A stretch of DNA of 64,000 nt from Hylemonella sp. (GCA_030695415.1 JAUYQZ010000002.1:51053-115052); one strand, 5' to 3'; shown: positions 44,863 to 54,245, numbered from the stretch's first letter. The notes: generated by a model from the sequence alone, not told the origin. A program made the numbers and translations.

Positions 44863-46014
44863 TCAGCCGAGCACCTGCTCGGCTTCCGCGACCGCGCTGA
44901 GGACATGATAGAACGAAGACGCAGGGATCGTGGCGACCAGCGACACACCGCCGCGGTCGAACTGGTCGTACCAGCCGCCCGCGACGGGGTGCCGAAGATA
45001 ATGCCGCTCCAGCCGCGCCAGCGCCATGCGCGCTTCGTCGGCGGCTCCGGCCTCGCCTGCCTCGGCCTGTGCGATCCACGCCTTGGCCATCTCGGCTTGC
45101 GGCCACAGGCGCCGCGTGTGCCTTCGGATGTTGCCCTCCGCGTCGCCCTCGTCGACCAGGCAGCCGGTGGCCTCGTCGCGATAGCGCAGCATGGTTGCGA
45201 GCAGTTCTCCGCGCGGGCGCCCCGTCGGGCAGCCGGTGATCCGTTCGAATCCCTTCAGCAGCCAAACCCACTCCGCCTGATGCCCGGGCTCGACGCGGAC
45301 CGGCTCGATCCTCGACCAGTCCTCCTCGAAATACTCGCCCAGCACCCGTTTCTGCTTGTCGTAGAGGTTGGCGAGAAACAGCGCGAAGATGTCGCCGGCA
45401 CGGTTCTGGAACACCGGCTCGTGGGTCGCATCGAACGTCGCGATCATGGCTTCGAACAGGTGCATATGCGGGTTTTGCCGGCGCGGCATCGACGCCGGCA
45501 GTCCCTCCAGAAAGCCGCCATGCGGCGAGCGCAAATGAGCGTCGAGGAACGACAGCAGCGCTTCGATTTCGGCGCGGACCTGCGCGTCGCGATCGAGCGC
45601 GTAAACGCCGGCGAGCGCCAGCAGCACGAAGGCGTGGTCATAGGTGTCGCGAAGCGGATCGAGCACCGTACCGTCGGGGGCCAGAACGTGGACAAAGCCC
45701 GGACGGCCGTCGGGGGCTTTCGCCTTGCTCAGGAGATGATCGAGGCCCTTGAGCGCGATCTCGCGGCCTTGCGGATACCAGTCCATCCGGGCGGCCTTGG
45801 CGAAGCAATAGATCTGCCGGGCCTGCACCATCACGCGACGGGGCGCGAGACGGTCGGCGCGGCCGTCGCCATCGAGCCGATCGATGAAGCCCCCGGTCGC
45901 CGGATCCCAGCCTTGCATCGACCACAACGGCAAAGCGTGGTCGATGATGCGCAGCTTCAGTTTCGCGACAATGTCGACAGCCCCCTCAGCCGCGGCGGTT
46001 TGTCCCTCAGCCAT
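44863..46014 (-). CDS. N-acylglucosamine 2-epimerase / mannose isomerase family protein
   Basis: An alpha/alpha-barrel sugar isomerase of the AGE family, about 383 residues. Family segments: LWSMQGWDPATGGFIDRLDG, RRVMVQARQIYCFAKAAR, DTYDHAFVLLALAG, RRQNPHMHLFEAM, EPGHQAEWVWLLKGFER and RRLWPQAEMAKAWI. The frame opens at TTG 46026, but ATG 46014 is the more likely start. It interrupts the transporter/ligase cluster on the opposite strand; mannose-6-P isomerase, AGE or cellobiose 2-epimerase activity cannot be told apart. Confidence 0.88.
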   Translation of the reverse strand: MAEGQTAAAEGAVDIVAKLKLRIIDHALPLWSMQGWDPATGGFIDRLDGDGRADRLAPRRVMVQARQIYCFAKAARMDWYPQGREIALKGLDHLLSKAKAPDGRPGFVHVLAPDGTVLDPLRDTYDHAFVLLALAGVYALDRDAQVRAEIEALLSFLDAHLRSPHGGFLEGLPASMPRRQNPHMHLFEAMIATFDATHEPVFQNRAGDIFALFLANLYDKQKRVLGEYFEEDWSRIEPVRVEPGHQAEWVWLLKGFERITGCPTGRPRGELLATMLRYRDEATGCLVDEGDAEGNIRRHTRRLWPQAEMAKAWIAQAEAGEAGAADEARMALARLERHYLRHPVAGGWYDQFDRGGVSLVATIPASSFYHVLSAVAEAEQVLG

Positions 46015-46118
46015 TGCGTCAACCAATCCGTACCCTGGGGCACCCCCCTCACCGGTAACCGCCGTCTGATACCACGTGCAAGGCGGTACGCAATTGGCTC
46101 GAACACACAGGACCAGCC

Positions 46119-47351
46119 ATGACCGACCACTACGACGCCCTCGAGACGCGCCAGCCCGCCGAACGCGAGGCCGAGCTGTTTGCGCGGCTGCCGGAGGTGC
46201 TGCGCAAGGCGATGGCCGCGCCGGCCTATGCCGAACGCCTCGGGGGTATCGATCCCGCCGGCGTCACCAGTCGGGCGGCGCTGGCGGGGCTACCGCTGCT
46301 GCGCAAATCCGATCTCCCTGCCCTGCACAAATCCGCCCCGCCGTTCGGCGGCCTCGTCCCGGGGCTTCCAGGCTCGTTTGGGAGGCTGTTCACGTCGCCC
46401 GGCCCGATTTTCGAGCCGGAGGCGACCCGCGCCGACCCCTGGCGCGGCGCCCGCGCGCTGTATGCCGCGGGTTTCCGGCCGGGCGACGTGGTGCTGAATA
46501 CCTTCAGCTATCACCTGACCCCGGGGGGCTTCATTTTCGACGCCTCGGCGCGGGCGCTCGGCTGCGCGGTGATCCCGGCCGGCCCCGGCAATACCGAGGC
46601 CCAATTCGAGCTGATTGAGGCCTATCGGCCGGTCGGCTACAGCGGAACCCCCGATTTCCTCAAGATCCTGCTCGACGCCGCCGCGGCCGCGGGGCGCGAT
46701 ATCTCCTCGATCAAGCGCGCGCTGGTGTCGGGTGCGGCCTTCCCGGCATCACTGCAAGACGAGATCAAATCGCGCGGGATCGATGCCTATCAGGCCTTCG
46801 GCACCGCCGATCTCGGCCTGATCGCGTTCGAGACCTCGTCGCACCAGGGCATGGTGGTCAATGAAGACCTGATCATGGAAATCGTGCGACCCGGCACCCC
46901 CGACCCGGTCGCGCCAGGCGACGTCGGCGAGATCGTCGTGACCTCGCTCGATCCCCATCACCCCTGGATCCGCTTGGCGATCGGCGACCTGACCGCCACG
47001 CTGCCCGGTGCGAGCCCGTGCGGCCGCAGCAACATGCGCATCAAGGGCTGGATGGGCCGTGCCGACCAGACCACCAAGGTCAAGGGCATGTTCGTGCGCC
47101 CCGAGCAGATCGCCGAGATCGGCAGGCGGCACCCGGAACTAGGCCGGCTGCGGCTCGTGGTGACCCGTGAGCACGAATCCGATGTGATGACGCTCCAGGC
47201 CGAGTGCGCGGCGCCGAGCGGCGAGCTTCAAGGCGAGATCGAAGCCACGCTGCGCGCGGTGGCGAAGCTGGGCGGCCATGTCGAACTGGTGGGCGTGGGA
47301 TCGCTTCCCAATGACGGCAAGGTCATCGCCGACGAGCGCAAGCCGGCGTGA
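46119..47351 (+). CDS. Phenylacetate-CoA ligase-like (PaaK-type) ligase, right-half copy
   Basis: A 410-residue adenylate-forming ligase orthologous to 18,568-19,839. Both start M(S/T)xHYDALE and share SPGPI(Y/F)EPE, NxFSYHLTPG, GNTE, YSGTPDFLKIL, FGTADLGLIAFE and the C-terminal GWMGRADQTTKVKGMFVRPE. It is thus the second CoA ligase of the right-half importer cluster. Context indicates uptake and CoA activation of an organic acid; the substrate is unknown. Confidence 0.9.
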   Translation: MTDHYDALETRQPAEREAELFARLPEVLRKAMAAPAYAERLGGIDPAGVTSRAALAGLPLLRKSDLPALHKSAPPFGGLVPGLPGSFGRLFTSPGPIFEPEATRADPWRGARALYAAGFRPGDVVLNTFSYHLTPGGFIFDASARALGCAVIPAGPGNTEAQFELIEAYRPVGYSGTPDFLKILLDAAAAAGRDISSIKRALVSGAAFPASLQDEIKSRGIDAYQAFGTADLGLIAFETSSHQGMVVNEDLIMEIVRPGTPDPVAPGDVGEIVVTSLDPHHPWIRLAIGDLTATLPGASPCGRSNMRIKGWMGRADQTTKVKGMFVRPEQIAEIGRRHPELGRLRLVVTREHESDVMTLQAECAAPSGELQGEIEATLRAVAKLGGHVELVGVGSLPNDGKVIADERKPA

Positions 47352-47407
47352 TCATCCTGCTTCTCTCTCGCCCCGCTCGCGGGGAGAGGTGAGCTGAACG
47401 TTCTCGC

Positions 47408-48505
47408 TCAAAACTTGCGAACGAGTTCGATCACCTCGTTCTGCTGCTCCGGCGTGATCTCGGCGAACATCGGCAGCGACAGAATCCTGCCCTGCGCGCG
47501 ATAGGCGTTGGGAAACTGCTCAGGGCGGGCGTTGAGCCGGCCGTAGGCGGCGAGAAACGGCAGCGCGGTGGGATAATTGATCGCCGTCTGCACGCCGTTG
47601 GCGTTCAGGTGCGCCGCCAGCGCGTCGCGGCGCGGATGCTGGATGGTGTAGAGGTGATAGACGTGGTCGCGGCCGGCAGCAATCCGGGGCACCACGACAT
47701 CCTCGATCTGGTTGAGGCCGGCGTCGTAAATCTTCGCGGCATGCTGGCGCGCCCGGGTCCAGTCGGGCAGGTGCGGCAGCTTTGCCGACAGGATTGCCGC
47801 CTGCATGCCATCGAGCCGGCTGTTGACGCCTTCGATGTGGTGCTGATGCTTCACGAGGCCGCCATGGCGGGCCAGCATCGTCATGTGCTCGGCGAGCGCG
47901 CCGTCGTTGGTGACGACCGCGCCGGCGTCGCCCATCGCACCCAGGTTCTTGCCCGGGTAGAACGAATAGGTCGCGGCCTGGCCGAAGGTGCCGACCTGCT
48001 TGCCCTTGTAACGCGCCAGATGCGCCTGCGCGCAATCCTCGATCACCCAGAGCCTGTGCTTGCGCGCGATCGCCATGATCGCGTCCATGTCGGCCGGCTG
48101 GCCGTACAGATGCACCGGGATGATGCCGACCGTCCGTGGCGTGATCGCGGCCTCGATCGCCGCGGGGTCGATCGTAAAGGTGGTGTCGTCGGTGTCCGCG
48201 AACGCCACGCTCGCGCCGGCATGGGTGATCATCGCGGACGTCGATATCCACGAATGCGCCGTGGTGATGACCTCGTCGCCGGGCGCCACCTTGAGCGCAG
48301 CCATGGCGAGATACAGCGCATCGGTGCCGTTGGCGCAGGACACGCAGTGCTCGACCTCCGCCATGGTCGCGAACTCCTGCTCGAACGCATCGACATAGGG
48401 ACCGCGAATGAACGCGTTGTCCCTGATGACGGCGGCGATCGCGGCATCGATCTCGCCCTTGATGGTCTGGTATTGCAACTGCAGATCCGCAAAAGGCACC
48501 GGCAT
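47408..48505 (-). CDS. DegT-family 3-amino-sugar aminotransferase
   Basis: PLP aminotransferase of 365 residues. The lysine is K186 in SFYPGKNLGAMGDAGA, a motif typical of FdtB/QdtB-like 3-aminotransferases and related WbpE-like enzymes. Other features are SCANGTDALYLAMAALKVAPGD and EDCAQAHLARYKG. It lies downstream of an acyltransferase and a WbpB-like oxidoreductase, so the three genes likely make a 3-acylamido sugar. A UDP-GlcNAc3NA-type product is the simplest guess. Confidence 0.91.
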   Translation of the reverse strand: MPVPFADLQLQYQTIKGEIDAAIAAVIRDNAFIRGPYVDAFEQEFATMAEVEHCVSCANGTDALYLAMAALKVAPGDEVITTAHSWISTSAMITHAGASVAFADTDDTTFTIDPAAIEAAITPRTVGIIPVHLYGQPADMDAIMAIARKHRLWVIEDCAQAHLARYKGKQVGTFGQAATYSFYPGKNLGAMGDAGAVVTNDGALAEHMTMLARHGGLVKHQHHIEGVNSRLDGMQAAILSAKLPHLPDWTRARQHAAKIYDAGLNQIEDVVVPRIAAGRDHVYHLYTIQHPRRDALAAHLNANGVQTAINYPTALPFLAAYGRLNARPEQFPNAYRAQGRILSLPMFAEITPEQQNEVIELVRKF

Positions 48506-48517
48506 GTCTGGCCTTCC

Positions 48518-48985
48518 TTAGTTGGGCTGCCCAATCCGGCGCGCCGGATTGCCCGCATAGGTACCCGGGGCGGTGAGGTCCCGGGTCACCACAGAACCCG
48601 CGCCGATCACCACATCGTCCGTGATGCGCACAGGCATGATGGTGGCATTGGAACCGATCGAAACCCGGTTGCCGATCACCGTCTCGCGCCACAATTCCTT
48701 TCGTCCACCCGAAGGGCCGCCGCTCGAGAAGGTGTCGTTGATGAACATCACGCCGTGGCCGACGAAACAATCCTCCCCGATCGTCACCAGTTCGCAGATG
48801 AAGGCATGCGACTGCACCCGGGTGCGGGCACCAACGCGGGCCCCTTTCTGGATCTCTGTGAAAGGTCCAACAAAACAGTCGTCGCCGATTCGGCAACCGT
48901 AGAGATTGCAGGGTTCCACGATCTTGACCCGCGCGCCGAACTCGACATCGCGCACGCCGACGTGGTGCACGTCCGGCTGGTTCAC
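48518..48985 (-). CDS. Hexapeptide-repeat acyltransferase (WbpD-like)
   Basis: Left-handed beta-helix acyltransferase of about 155 residues: CNLYGCRIGDDCFVGPFTEI, SHAFICELVTIGEDCFVGHG, NATIMPVRITDDVVIGAGSV and AGNPARRIG. I prefer the start GTG 48985, which overlaps the oxidoreductase stop as GTGA and has GGAGAGG upstream; ATG 49006 would overlap by 25 bp. It probably acylates the amino group introduced by the aminotransferase encoded next. Confidence 0.9.
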   Translation of the reverse strand: MNQPDVHHVGVRDVEFGARVKIVEPCNLYGCRIGDDCFVGPFTEIQKGARVGARTRVQSHAFICELVTIGEDCFVGHGVMFINDTFSSGGPSGGRKELWRETVIGNRVSIGSNATIMPVRITDDVVIGAGSVVTRDLTAPGTYAGNPARRIGQPN

Positions 48986-50043
48986 GACGCCTCTCCAAGC
49001 CGGCACAGCCGGGGAGTGAAATGCAGCGGGACTTCCTCGCCGGTCTCGATCGACTCATAGAGTGCGGAAATCAGCTCCAGGCTCCTGCGACCTTCGAGGC
49101 CATCGACCAGCGCCGCGCGCTGATGGACCAGGCAATCGATCACGTGCTGATAATAGGCCTGATGGCCGAAGCCGTAGACGTTGGGCGGGTTGACCGAGAA
49201 TTTCCCGATAACGTCCTTGTCGGACGCCAACTCCTCGGCAAATCGCCAATGCCTGATCTGGTTGACGGCAAAGCCGGCGATTTCGACGGTTCCGCCTTCG
49301 CCGAGGATCGAGAGCGAACCTTCTAGATCGGTCGGGCGCGCCGCGGTGGTCGCCTCGATGATGCCCAGCGCGCCGTTCCTGAATTTCAACGTCGCCACCG
49401 CGGTATCCTCGGTCTCGATCTTCGCCAACGCCGTCGTCGCGCGCGCGTGCACGCTGACGACGTCGCCAAAAAACCACTCCAGCATATCGACGTGGTGGCT
49501 GGCCTGATTGGAGAGCACCCCGCCATCATAGGCCCAGGTGCCGCGCCATTCATCCTGATCGTAATAGGCCTGATCCCGGCACCAGCGCACGCGCACGGTA
49601 CCCAGGATGAGCCGGCCGAAACGACCGGCATCCAGCGCCTCGCGCGCCTTGACCACCGGAACGTTGAAGCGGTTCTGCTTGACGACAAACAGCTTGACAC
49701 CGGCTTCGTCGCAGGCGCGGATCATGACGTCGGCATCCTGCAGCCGCAATGCCATCGGCTTTTCGACCACGACGTGCTTGCCTGCCCCGGCGCAGGCGAT
49801 GACATGCTCCGGATGCATGCCGCTCGGCGTCAGCACCGCCACCGCGTCGATATCCTTTCGCGACAGGAAATCATCGATATCGTAACTCGCCGGAACACCG
49901 AACTTCGATGCAATCGCATCCGCCCGCGCGCGGACCGGATCGCAGACCGCCACCAGACTGGCCCCGTCGATATGACCACCGCCCAGCAAATCGGAGTGGC
50001 GCTTTGCGATGCGTCCACACCCGAGCAGGCCAAATCTAATCAT
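48982..50043 (-). CDS. Gfo/Idh/MocA oxidoreductase, WbpB-like
   Basis: NAD-dependent sugar dehydrogenase of 353 residues. It has FGLLGCGRIAKRHSDLL, VEKPMALRLQDADVMI, FVVKQNRFNVPVV and EWRGTWAYDGGVLSNQASHH. The sequence parallels the left-half WbpB over its whole length (KQNR, WRGTW, NQASH-VD-LEW, FRNGALG), so oxidation of C3 of a UDP-hexosaminuronate is likely. AAGGAA lies 5 nt before ATG 50043. Confidence 0.9.
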   Translation of the reverse strand: MIRFGLLGCGRIAKRHSDLLGGGHIDGASLVAVCDPVRARADAIASKFGVPASYDIDDFLSRKDIDAVAVLTPSGMHPEHVIACAGAGKHVVVEKPMALRLQDADVMIRACDEAGVKLFVVKQNRFNVPVVKAREALDAGRFGRLILGTVRVRWCRDQAYYDQDEWRGTWAYDGGVLSNQASHHVDMLEWFFGDVVSVHARATTALAKIETEDTAVATLKFRNGALGIIEATTAARPTDLEGSLSILGEGGTVEIAGFAVNQIRHWRFAEELASDKDVIGKFSVNPPNVYGFGHQAYYQHVIDCLVHQRAALVDGLEGRRSLELISALYESIETGEEVPLHFTPRLCRLGEAS

Positions 50044-50341
50044 GAACAGTTCCTTGCCGGCCGCGATCGTCGTCGCGCGCCATTCAAAGCAGGACGCGCT
50101 GCGGCCCAACATAGATCAGTCTGGTTATATTAACAGAAGCCGCCGCAAATCAAGGCGTTTGGAGGCTTTCACGAGCGCAGGAAGCGGCCGCGCCGATTCT
50201 GCAAATCGACCCCGGGCGGCCCCCGCCTTGCACCGCATTGCCCATTGTACCCCCGGCGTTTTCGGGTATTTGACGGACGGGGCCGTCGCTGATTCCGCGG
50301 GGAACCGCTTCCCGGCGCCTTCGACTGGCGCTGATTCTGTT
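50044..50341. promoter_or_regulatory. 298-bp intergenic region upstream of the 3-amino-sugar genes
   Basis: No gene is visible. An AT-rich near-palindrome GTTATATTAAC at 50,124-50,134, about 80 bp before the oxidoreductase start, is the only plausible promoter element. The region separates the three-gene amino-sugar set from the polymerase gene, so the set may be an independent transcription unit. Confidence 0.4.
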
Positions 50342-51688
50342 TCAGCGCGTCGTCTCCCTGTCGATGATCCGAACCGCTCGCTGCATGCCGTCGTCGGTCT
50401 GATCCTGCCGCGAATGCGGGGGCGCGATCACTCTCGTTGCCCGAGCGACCATGCCGCCGGCGACTCCGACGCCGAGCACGTATATCCACCCCTCGTGAAA
50501 ATCGAACAGATGCGAGTTGAGCAGCGAACTGACGATGTTCTGGACAACGACGATCAGCCCGATCCATGCCGCGAAGGTACTTTCCCGAAACAGCAAAAGA
50601 TGAAAGTACCACATCGCATAGAGCACGAGACATCCGAGCAGGCCCCACTGCACGGCGACATACAGGGTCTGGTTGTGCGGATTGCTGATCGATTGTGTCC
50701 AGGCGCCGGTCTTGCCGACGGCCTCCCGTTCGAACATTTGCCTGGTCGAGCCGGTGCCGTGGCCGAACAACGGAGATTCGCCGAAGGACTTGATCGATTG
50801 ACGCCAATACTCCAGCCGCTGGCCGGTCGAGGTCGGACGAAATGTCTCGGTGTATTCCCGGTATTCCAGCCCGATGCGCACGACGCGCTCCCGCAAATAG
50901 GGCGAGGCAAACCAGGTCAAAATGGCGGTTGCGACCACCGCGGCGAACAGCAGCCACATGGCACGACGATCGAGATACCGAACGGCAAAAAGGATCGTCA
51001 GCACCAGCATGTAGAGCAAGGCGGTGCGTGCCAGCACCACGAACATCATGTTGGCAAGGAAGGCGAGCATCAGTGCCGCGCAGGCCGCGGCCAGCGCCAG
51101 ACGCCGCTGTTTGAACGACTCCAGGACAAGCGGAGCCAGCGCGAAAATGCACAGCGCGAATTCCTGGTTCTGGGCGATGGAGTTTTTCAACGGCACTCCC
51201 GGGACTTCCGTCGCGGCGATTTTCCACTCCGGCGCGTACAGCACGATCCATGACAGCCCCATCAGCAGCGCGCAGGAAGCCAGAAACGCCACCAGCACCC
51301 AGAGCCCGCGCCGCGAACGCTCGAAATGATAGATCAGGAACGGGATCGCCAGCAGCTTCGTCGCCGGGCTGACGCCGTGCAGCCTCGCGGACCATGGCCC
51401 TTCCGCCCACAGCGTCCCGACCAGAGCGAGCCCGATGAACGCCAAAGGCAACCAGCAAGCAGCGCCCTTCAGGACTTCGAGGAATCGCCGGGGGTCGATC
51501 GTCGGGATCAACACGATGAACCAGATCACCATGAAAATTCCGACGGCAGATGTCGACCATGGAATGCTGGCGGCCACCAGCACCGGGTATATGTCGACGC
51601 ACAGCAGCCATAAGCGCGAGCGGATCGCGGCGTGAACGAACGCAGGTATAACGTGGGGCGGCGTCGGCGTGCGCGCAGCTTCGGGCAT
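50342..51688 (-). CDS. O-antigen ligase/polymerase-family membrane protein
   Basis: Inner-membrane protein of 448 residues with about ten to twelve hydrophobic segments and a large periplasmic loop before the last ones. The loop contains PLFGHGTGSTRQMF and SNPHNQTLYVAVQWGLLG, typical of Wzy_C/WaaL proteins (the NPHN histidine). It either polymerises repeat units or ligates the glycan. It starts 3 bp after the next upstream gene, which is of the same general type. Confidence 0.88.
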   Translation of the reverse strand: MPEAARTPTPPHVIPAFVHAAIRSRLWLLCVDIYPVLVAASIPWSTSAVGIFMVIWFIVLIPTIDPRRFLEVLKGAACWLPLAFIGLALVGTLWAEGPWSARLHGVSPATKLLAIPFLIYHFERSRRGLWVLVAFLASCALLMGLSWIVLYAPEWKIAATEVPGVPLKNSIAQNQEFALCIFALAPLVLESFKQRRLALAAACAALMLAFLANMMFVVLARTALLYMLVLTILFAVRYLDRRAMWLLFAAVVATAILTWFASPYLRERVVRIGLEYREYTETFRPTSTGQRLEYWRQSIKSFGESPLFGHGTGSTRQMFEREAVGKTGAWTQSISNPHNQTLYVAVQWGLLGCLVLYAMWYFHLLLFRESTFAAWIGLIVVVQNIVSSLLNSHLFDFHEGWIYVLGVGVAGGMVARATRVIAPPHSRQDQTDDGMQRAVRIIDRETTR

Positions 51689-51691
51689 GTG

Positions 51692-52984
51692 TTACGCGAC
51701 CATCGTCGGTCTTACCGGCGCCGGCGCGCGCGAAGTCGCTGTCAGGCCGGCCGCGCACCCCAGCAGCGCGAACAGCACACCGTCCCGGCTGACGCGGCCA
51801 TGCGCGAGGCTCAGCAGCACGACGAAAGCAAGGCCGCACAGCACGAACCTCGATGCATCATCATACCTCGCCAGCGGAAAAAGCGAAGCTGCGGCGACGA
51901 CCATCAGGGCCAGCAACAGCGACCCGCCGAGCCAGCCAAATTCCACCGCCGCCTGCAGAACCGAATTGTGAACCTGTGTCAATTTGATGCAGGAAAATTC
52001 CATGAAGCTGTCGAGTCCCGTTCCGATCCATCCCGATCGCGGGATCAGGAACAAGGCATCCTGCACCAGCGCTTTCCTGATGGCGATGGAGTTTCGAAAG
52101 TTGACCGTGAGATAGCAGCTCGGCGGCCTTTCCAGCCCGATCTCGCCGGTCGACTGCTCGATCGCATAGCCTGCGAACTGCCTCGCCTGATCATAGCGGG
52201 CCAGCAGCCCGGCTGCGACGGCCACGAGGATCACGCAGGCCATGATGACGACGTACTTGCGCTGTCGGGCCTCGCTCAGAAGGACTGCCAGGCACAGCGT
52301 CCCGGCGAGGGCGATGAACGTGAAGCGCACCAGCGACGCGGCAAAGATAGCCGCGGGCAGGAAGATCAGCGAGGAGACCACCGCGGTTCGCCGCAAGTTC
52401 AGCCGGCCCGAAGTGGCCAGCGCGATGATGAGAAAGCACAGCGATCCGAGGAAATAGGTTCCCGCCGCATCGAACCCGAATACCAGGGGCTTGCCATGCG
52501 GGTCATTCCATTGCTGCCAGAGCGCCGCCGCCGTCACGATGCTGCCGAGCACCACGATAGTGCCGGTCGCCCGGATGAACGAGGCCCGCCCGGCCGCGAT
52601 GTCCGCGCGAGATATGAATCGACAGGCCGGATAGGCGGCGAGCGAGACGACGATCAACGCATACTCTTTGGCGTTGCTCGTCCACCCGTTGAATACGGAC
52701 GATGACAGAATGCAGAGCATCAGCGCGAAAAACAGGTAGTCGGCGGGCAACAGCACGATATCGCGCCGAAAGCACAGCAGACCGACCGCCGCGGTGGCGA
52801 TCACGAGCAGCGCGCCGGTGACCAGACTGTTGCCCGAACTTCCGGTCAATCCATAAATCAGAACCAGGACGGAGTGTGGCGCTACCAGGATTGCGAGGGC
52901 GATACCGAACGAAACTTGTCTTGAACGGCCGCTTGGCAGCAGGGCGGGCATCGTCGAACTGGGCTTGCCGACGGGCAAAGACAT
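51692..52984 (-). CDS. Second Wzy/WaaL-like membrane protein
   Basis: A polytopic protein of about 430 residues with roughly eleven hydrophobic stretches. The periplasmic loop has LIPRSGWIGTGLDSFMEFSC and LTQVHNSVLQAAVEFGWLGG, equivalent to the ligase/polymerase loop of the neighbouring gene. Start ATG 52984 has AGGAG at 9 nt; the frame extends upstream without a ribosome site. One of the pair is probably the repeat-unit polymerase and the other a ligase, but which is which cannot be said. Confidence 0.83.
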   Translation of the reverse strand: MSLPVGKPSSTMPALLPSGRSRQVSFGIALAILVAPHSVLVLIYGLTGSSGNSLVTGALLVIATAAVGLLCFRRDIVLLPADYLFFALMLCILSSSVFNGWTSNAKEYALIVVSLAAYPACRFISRADIAAGRASFIRATGTIVVLGSIVTAAALWQQWNDPHGKPLVFGFDAAGTYFLGSLCFLIIALATSGRLNLRRTAVVSSLIFLPAAIFAASLVRFTFIALAGTLCLAVLLSEARQRKYVVIMACVILVAVAAGLLARYDQARQFAGYAIEQSTGEIGLERPPSCYLTVNFRNSIAIRKALVQDALFLIPRSGWIGTGLDSFMEFSCIKLTQVHNSVLQAAVEFGWLGGSLLLALMVVAAASLFPLARYDDASRFVLCGLAFVVLLSLAHGRVSRDGVLFALLGCAAGLTATSRAPAPVRPTMVA

Positions 52985-53105
52985 GCAAACTGACTCCTGC
53001 CCGGCGGTAAGCGACCCTGAACTCAATATAACGACCTTCCCGCCGCCAGCAAACAGTGGATACGTCGCATGCAACACAGACTGCTGTTGCCTGAAGCGAC
53101 GATTC

Positions 53106-54245
53106 TTAACCTGGCTTCAGCAAGCCTTCGCCCTTCGAGAGCATTCCGCACAATTTCTGCAATTGACCGCAATAGTGCTTCGGCGTCATCAATGCCATTT
53201 TGTCGCGCCCCAACTTTCCAAGTATCTTTGCAAGCTCCGGGTTCTTGACGATTTTCAGAATCCCTTCGGCGATGGAGGCGCTTGAATACGGGTCAAACAG
53301 CAAACCCGCCTCTCCCACCTGCTCGGGAATTGACAGGACACCGGAAGCAACAACCGGTGTGCCCGCCTGAAAGGCTTCATAGATCGGTATGCTAACGCTC
53401 TCGAACAGGGACGGCATCACCAGCGCTTCCGCAAGGTAATAAATCGCCTGCAGATCCGCCTGCTCGATATAGCCTAGATGCTGGATGTTCTTCTCCAGAC
53501 CGGCTTCCTTGATCGCCCGCATGGCGACGTCATACTCGTCGCGTTCTTTTCCGGTCAAGACCAATTTCAGATCAGGCACCTCGGCCGCGACCTTCTTGAA
53601 TGCGTCGATCAGGCGGAGATGATTCTTGTGCGGCCAGAACTGAGCTGGATAGAATACAAAACGATCGGACAAACCGAGACGGCTACGGACTTTCTCAAGC
53701 TCCGCGAGACCAACATCGTCCAACGCCTGTCGCAGCGGAGGAGCTGCCATAACGACAACTTTTTCGTTTGGCAGATCAAATATCCGGAGAATGTCCGATT
53801 TGACGTATTCGGACTCGCAGATGACTGCGGTTGCATTGCGCGACAAACGACCATGAATACTGCTGCGCCATTTCTTTTGGACCCAGGAAAAATTTTCTGG
53901 AAAATGGAACTCCTGCAGATCATGCAGTGTGTAGGCAAATGGCTTTGCGGTGTGGAGCAGGGCCAGAGAATATATCGGAGCAATCAGAATATCTTCGCTA
54001 GCAAACGGATCCTGCAATCTCAGGCCCATCGCATGCGCTGCAAGGTATGTGATTTGTTTCGCGCGCGGCTCCAAAAAATGGCGAATTGGATAGCCCAGCC
54101 TCGCAATATCTTGATTCGAAGGGTCGGCATACAGCGTGATCTGATATCCGTGCGCATGCCGCAGTGCCTCAAGCATCGACAGCGAGTATTGATACGTTCC
54201 TCCGTGATCCGGCGTTGCCAGCAGAGGAACGCCGAGCTTTATCAA
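53106..54245 (-). CDS. Glycosyltransferase, GT-B fold (family 4 type)
   Basis: A 379-residue glycosyltransferase. The C-terminal donor domain is typical: FVFYPAQFWPHKNHLRLIDA, LVLTGKE, HLGYIEQADLQAIYYLAEAL and PSLFESVSIPIYEAFQAGTP with the EX7E-type motif. The N-terminus VPLLATPDHGGTYQYSLSML is the acceptor domain. The start is TTG 54245 with a strong GGGAGGG site, overlapping the aminotransferase stop as TTGA. The gene is less GC-rich than the flanking transporter cluster. Confidence 0.92.
   Translation of the reverse strand: MIKLGVPLLATPDHGGTYQYSLSMLEALRHAHGYQITLYADPSNQDIARLGYPIRHFLEPRAKQITYLAAHAMGLRLQDPFASEDILIAPIYSLALLHTAKPFAYTLHDLQEFHFPENFSWVQKKWRSSIHGRLSRNATAVICESEYVKSDILRIFDLPNEKVVVMAAPPLRQALDDVGLAELEKVRSRLGLSDRFVFYPAQFWPHKNHLRLIDAFKKVAAEVPDLKLVLTGKERDEYDVAMRAIKEAGLEKNIQHLGYIEQADLQAIYYLAEALVMPSLFESVSIPIYEAFQAGTPVVASGVLSIPEQVGEAGLLFDPYSSASIAEGILKIVKNPELAKILGKLGRDKMALMTPKHYCGQLQKLCGMLSKGEGLLKPG

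Noticed and set aside
18568..47351. A recent duplication of the importer cluster within one genome.
   Set aside because: The two copies differ in codon style, binding-protein sequence and intergenic repeats; they look like orthologues from two classes rather than recent paralogues.
47520..49058. A 512-codon minus-strand frame over the DegT and acyltransferase genes.
   Set aside because: The two neighbouring-frame genes match known families along their whole length; this frame is their shadow.
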